Shown piece by piece: positions 10,590-11,898 of a stretch of DNA of 11,898 nucleotides (position 1 is the stretch's first letter; each line of letters starts with the position of its first letter). The DNA is from a bacterium. Lineage in GTDB: Bacteria > Patescibacteriota > Minisyncoccia > Phycocordibacterales > UBA10002. Position numbers and translations under genes: made by a program. Location: the NCBI GenBank assembly GCA_030648695.1, contig JAUSHG010000011.1, positions 1-11,898 of the forward strand, written 5' to 3'. The notes under the pieces were generated by a model. The model ran no database searches and had not been told where the DNA came from. It worked only from the letters and a program-made list of their open reading frames with translations.

Positions 10590-10611
10590 GCCGTCAATAG
10601 ACGGCAAGGAG
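10590..10611 (+). promoter_or_regulatory. Hairpin abutting a strong Shine-Dalgarno sequence
   Basis: GCCGTC-aata-GACGGC (10590-10605) is a perfect 6-bp tetraloop hairpin, followed with no gap by AAGGAG (10606-10611), 6 nt before the ATG at 10618. It fixes the start and could modulate ribosome access or protect the 5' end. Confidence 0.6.
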
Positions 10612-10617
10612 AAGTGG

Positions 10618-11106
10618 ATGTTAACCTGCATTATAGAAGAGACAGTTGCGGACATGACGCCTGTAGTAGCCGTTCCGGCAATCTACAGGTTTCCGGCACT
10701 TCAGACCATACGCCTTTCCAACCATGCCCGAACCGCCCCGTCCTCATGGGGGTGGCATCGCATGGAAGAGCTTGACGGGGCGGTAACCGAAGCATACCTT
10801 CGGATCGGATACGAGGGCGCACAGCGACACTTCATTCCCGACTACCGAAGTTTTGCACAGTGCATGAACATGGGTAGTTTTTCCTGGCTGGTACTCACCC
10901 GCCCTGCAGCCGGTACGCAATTTGATATATATCTTGAAGGAGACCCTGAGGGGTGCAACTTCATGACCACTGGCTTGCATGTACCCGCGGGCTGGGGCAC
11001 AGACGTGCTGAAGCATGCTCGCGACGGAGTACGCGGCTACAAGACATGTCCGCACAATCCGCAGAGATGGCTCCCTGTCTATTTGGAAGGAACGGCACCT
11101 GCATGA
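10618..11106 (+). CDS. Hypothetical protein, 162 aa
   Basis: Not recognised. The 162-residue product appears soluble, with mixed alpha/beta character and many Trp/Tyr/Phe residues (SSWGWHRMEELDG about 42-54, FSWLVLTRP about 87-95, FDIYLEGDPEG about 102-112, HVPAGWGTDVLKHARDGVRG about 120-139). Five Cys are present, without a clear metal-binding spacing. No signal peptide or membrane helix. The start is supported by AAGGAG 6 nt upstream. A strong terminator lies 33 nt downstream, so this is a single-gene unit with a long structured leader. Coding support is good (Shine-Dalgarno sequence, terminator, codon texture), function unknown. Confidence 0.78.
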   Translation: MLTCIIEETVADMTPVVAVPAIYRFPALQTIRLSNHARTAPSSWGWHRMEELDGAVTEAYLRIGYEGAQRHFIPDYRSFAQCMNMGSFSWLVLTRPAAGTQFDIYLEGDPEGCNFMTTGLHVPAGWGTDVLKHARDGVRGYKTCPHNPQRWLPVYLEGTAPA

Positions 11107-11139
11107 ACCGCCTGACAGTGCCGACCTCTTTAATGCGCA

Positions 11140-11172
11140 CCGGCGCGGGAAACATCCCGCGCCGGCCTTTTT
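11140..11172 (+). terminator. Terminator after the 162-aa gene
   Basis: CCGGCGCGGGA (11140-11150) pairs perfectly with TCCCGCGCCGG (11155-11165) around AACA, followed by CCTTTTT. A MITE-like element begins a few bases later. Confidence 0.9.
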
Positions 11173-11174
11173 GT

Positions 11175-11318
<144 letters not shown>

Positions 11319-11339
11319 AATTGATCGCTCCATACGTAA

Positions 11340-11369
11340 ATCCCGCCCATGCTTTCGCACGAGCGGGAT
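11340..11369 (-). terminator. Hairpin downstream of the zinc-type gene
   Basis: ATCCCGC (11340-11346) and GCGGGAT (11363-11369) form a 7-bp stem with an inner GTGC/GCAT-like pairing. On the minus strand it is followed only by TTACG, so termination is likely weak. It lies about 45 nt after the stop at 11414. Confidence 0.45.
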
Positions 11370-11405
11370 AGTCGGAAATCTCTGAGGTCATTCCGTTTGA
11401 CCCGT

Positions 11406-11429
11406 GTGGAACCTTAGTACGGGTTCCAC
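11406..11429. other. Hairpin spanning the stop codon of the zinc-type gene
   Basis: GTGGAACC (11406-11413) and GGTTCCAC (11422-11429) are a perfect 8-bp inverted repeat; the gene's TAA (11414-11416) lies in the loop. No T run follows. It may stabilise the mRNA 3' end. Confidence 0.5.
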
Positions 11430-11641
11430 CCATTCTCTGCCTCTTCTGCGGCACAGATACCGTTGCCGTATCCCATTTTGTAAGCCGGGTTGTTTGATGA
11501 CTCGGGCCGCCCGAGTTTTCCATCATCCCACCCGTTTAGATACAGGGGTAGATTTCTTCGGATAACTTGGGGGCAGCCGGTCTTGTGAAGAATCGGCTCT
11601 TTCCCGACCCGGTTTCTTCCGCAGTAGTTGCAGGACTCCAT
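11414..11641 (-). CDS. Small zinc-binding-type protein, 75 aa
   Basis: Unrecognised by name. The 75-residue protein has an N-terminal likely zinc site CNYCG...H...C (Cys4, Cys7, His19, Cys23) and a C-terminal Gly-rich part LNGWDDGKLGRPESSNNPAY (35-54) and MGYGNGICAAEEAENG (56-71), which resembles short conserved hypothetical proteins with a 'GW/Y.DG..GR......YM.GY..G...AEEAENG' pattern that I recall from CPR and other bacterial genomes. Probably cytoplasmic; nucleic acid binding is possible but not shown. Start supported by GGAAGAG just upstream on the minus strand, partly within a hairpin. A good promoter lies at 11744-11772. Confidence 0.82.
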   Translation of the reverse strand: MESCNYCGRNRVGKEPILHKTGCPQVIRRNLPLYLNGWDDGKLGRPESSNNPAYKMGYGNGICAAEEAENGWNPY

Positions 11642-11671
11642 ACTCTTCCTTTCTGCTTGTGAGGCAGAAAG
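11642..11671 (-). promoter_or_regulatory. Hairpin overlapping the Shine-Dalgarno sequence of the zinc-type gene
   Basis: On the minus strand CTTTCTGC-ctcacaa-... pairs with GCAGAAAG (11664-11671 and 11649-11656), a perfect 8-bp stem whose 3' arm runs into GGAAGAG, so part of the purine-rich ribosome-binding stretch AAAGGAAGAG is in the stem. This could regulate translation. Confidence 0.55.
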
Positions 11672-11743
11672 AATTAGTGGAGCTCAATTAATTTAATTTT
11701 TTTAATTCAATCTCCCTCGGTTTGTACCAAGAGCGCCGTAATG

Positions 11744-11772
11744 AAGATAGCACGGTTATCTCACCCTGTCAA
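11744..11772 (-). promoter_or_regulatory. Promoter of the zinc-type gene
   Basis: On the minus strand a perfect TTGACA (11767-11772) and TATCTT (11744-11749) are spaced exactly 17 bp apart. Predicted start near 11737, giving a leader of about 95 nt with an A/T-only stretch (about 11687-11708) and the ribosome-binding-site hairpin. The -35 begins right after the stop of the CAP-domain gene. Confidence 0.6.
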
Positions 11773-11898
11773 TTAGCGGAACAGGTTGGTCGCGTAATTG
11801 CCGACTACACCAAAACCCATGACCGTATAGTTGCCGAGCATGTTGGCATTATGCCCGGGGCTTGCCTTCCAGAGTTCAAAGAGGTGCGCGGCGGAAAT
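11773..11898 (-). CDS. CAP-domain (SCP/YkwD-like) protein, C-terminal end only
   Basis: Partial gene running off the right edge; only the last 41 residues are visible. HLFELWKASPGHNANMLGNY (5-24) carries the CAP-domain signature W..SPGH..NML with the conserved His, followed by the strand TVMGFGVVGNYATNLF, which ends the domain as in YkwD-type proteins (pattern iGvGv...y.tq.F). Family members are usually secreted or wall-attached; the function of bacterial ones is not settled. Nothing can be said of the N terminus or signal peptide. The stop (11773-11775) directly abuts the -35 of the next gene. Confidence 0.85.
   Translation of the reverse strand: MSAAHLFELWKASPGHNANMLGNYTVMGFGVVGNYATNLFR

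Overview
The window looks like a chromosomal segment of a Candidate Phyla Radiation (Patescibacteria, probably Parcubacteria-like) bacterium. This is an inference from three things: compact single-domain versions of core genes, many very short membrane or zinc proteins, and a high density of short palindromic dispersed repeats of the kinds common in those genomes. TGA is used as a normal stop (FliA-like sigma gene, dus), so the UGA-recoded lineages (Absconditabacteria, Gracilibacteria) are unlikely. No lineage call can be proven from the sequence alone.

Layout, left to right. 32-1534 (+): def and fmt, the two enzymes that remove and add the formyl group of initiator Met. 1585-2616 (-): a primary-type sigma-70 factor convergent with fmt. 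2843-4546 (-): a row of three genes, a membrane-anchored cyclophilin, a short ribosome hibernation factor (HPF/YfiA) and a YbhB-type PEBP protein, separated by TTAAC and CAATT repeat clusters. 4659-4796 (-): a 45-residue membrane peptide. 4878-5498 (+): an all-helical, possibly MazG-like protein with a C-terminal cysteine cluster. 5511-5790: a terminator, two large palindromes and a 25-residue very basic ORF. 5867-6607 (+): a second sigma factor, FliA/SigF-like. 6637-8195 (-): a seven-helix DUF2914 membrane protein and an unrecognised 120-residue protein. 8407-9717 (-): tRNA-dihydrouridine synthase and a 63-residue membrane protein. 9915-10447 (-): a DUF1328 peptide and a DUF167 protein. 10618-11106 (+): an unrecognised 162-residue protein. 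11414-11898 (-): a small zinc-type protein and the C-terminal end of a CAP-domain protein cut by the window edge.

Functionally the segment mixes translation and RNA modification (def, fmt, hpf, dus) with transcription (two sigma factors) and small envelope proteins; it is not an obvious operon or island. I did not find a defence system, CRISPR array, tRNA, rRNA or transposase.

The most interesting signals are below gene level. (1) At least five dispersed-repeat sequences lie in frame inside two conserved genes, fmt and dus, resembling Rickettsia palindromic elements; repeats also supply the stop codons of def and hpf. (2) A 134-bp MITE-like element has 19-bp perfect terminal inverted repeats and a 5-bp target duplication; a smaller candidate has 13-bp repeats and a 4-bp duplication. 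(3) Many genes lack a Shine-Dalgarno sequence and instead carry a -10-like hexamer ending 5-8 nt before the start codon (likely leaderless), whereas a few genes have strong Shine-Dalgarno sequences, some next to hairpins. (4) A 26-bp perfect and a 42-bp near-perfect palindrome precede the 25-residue basic ORF.
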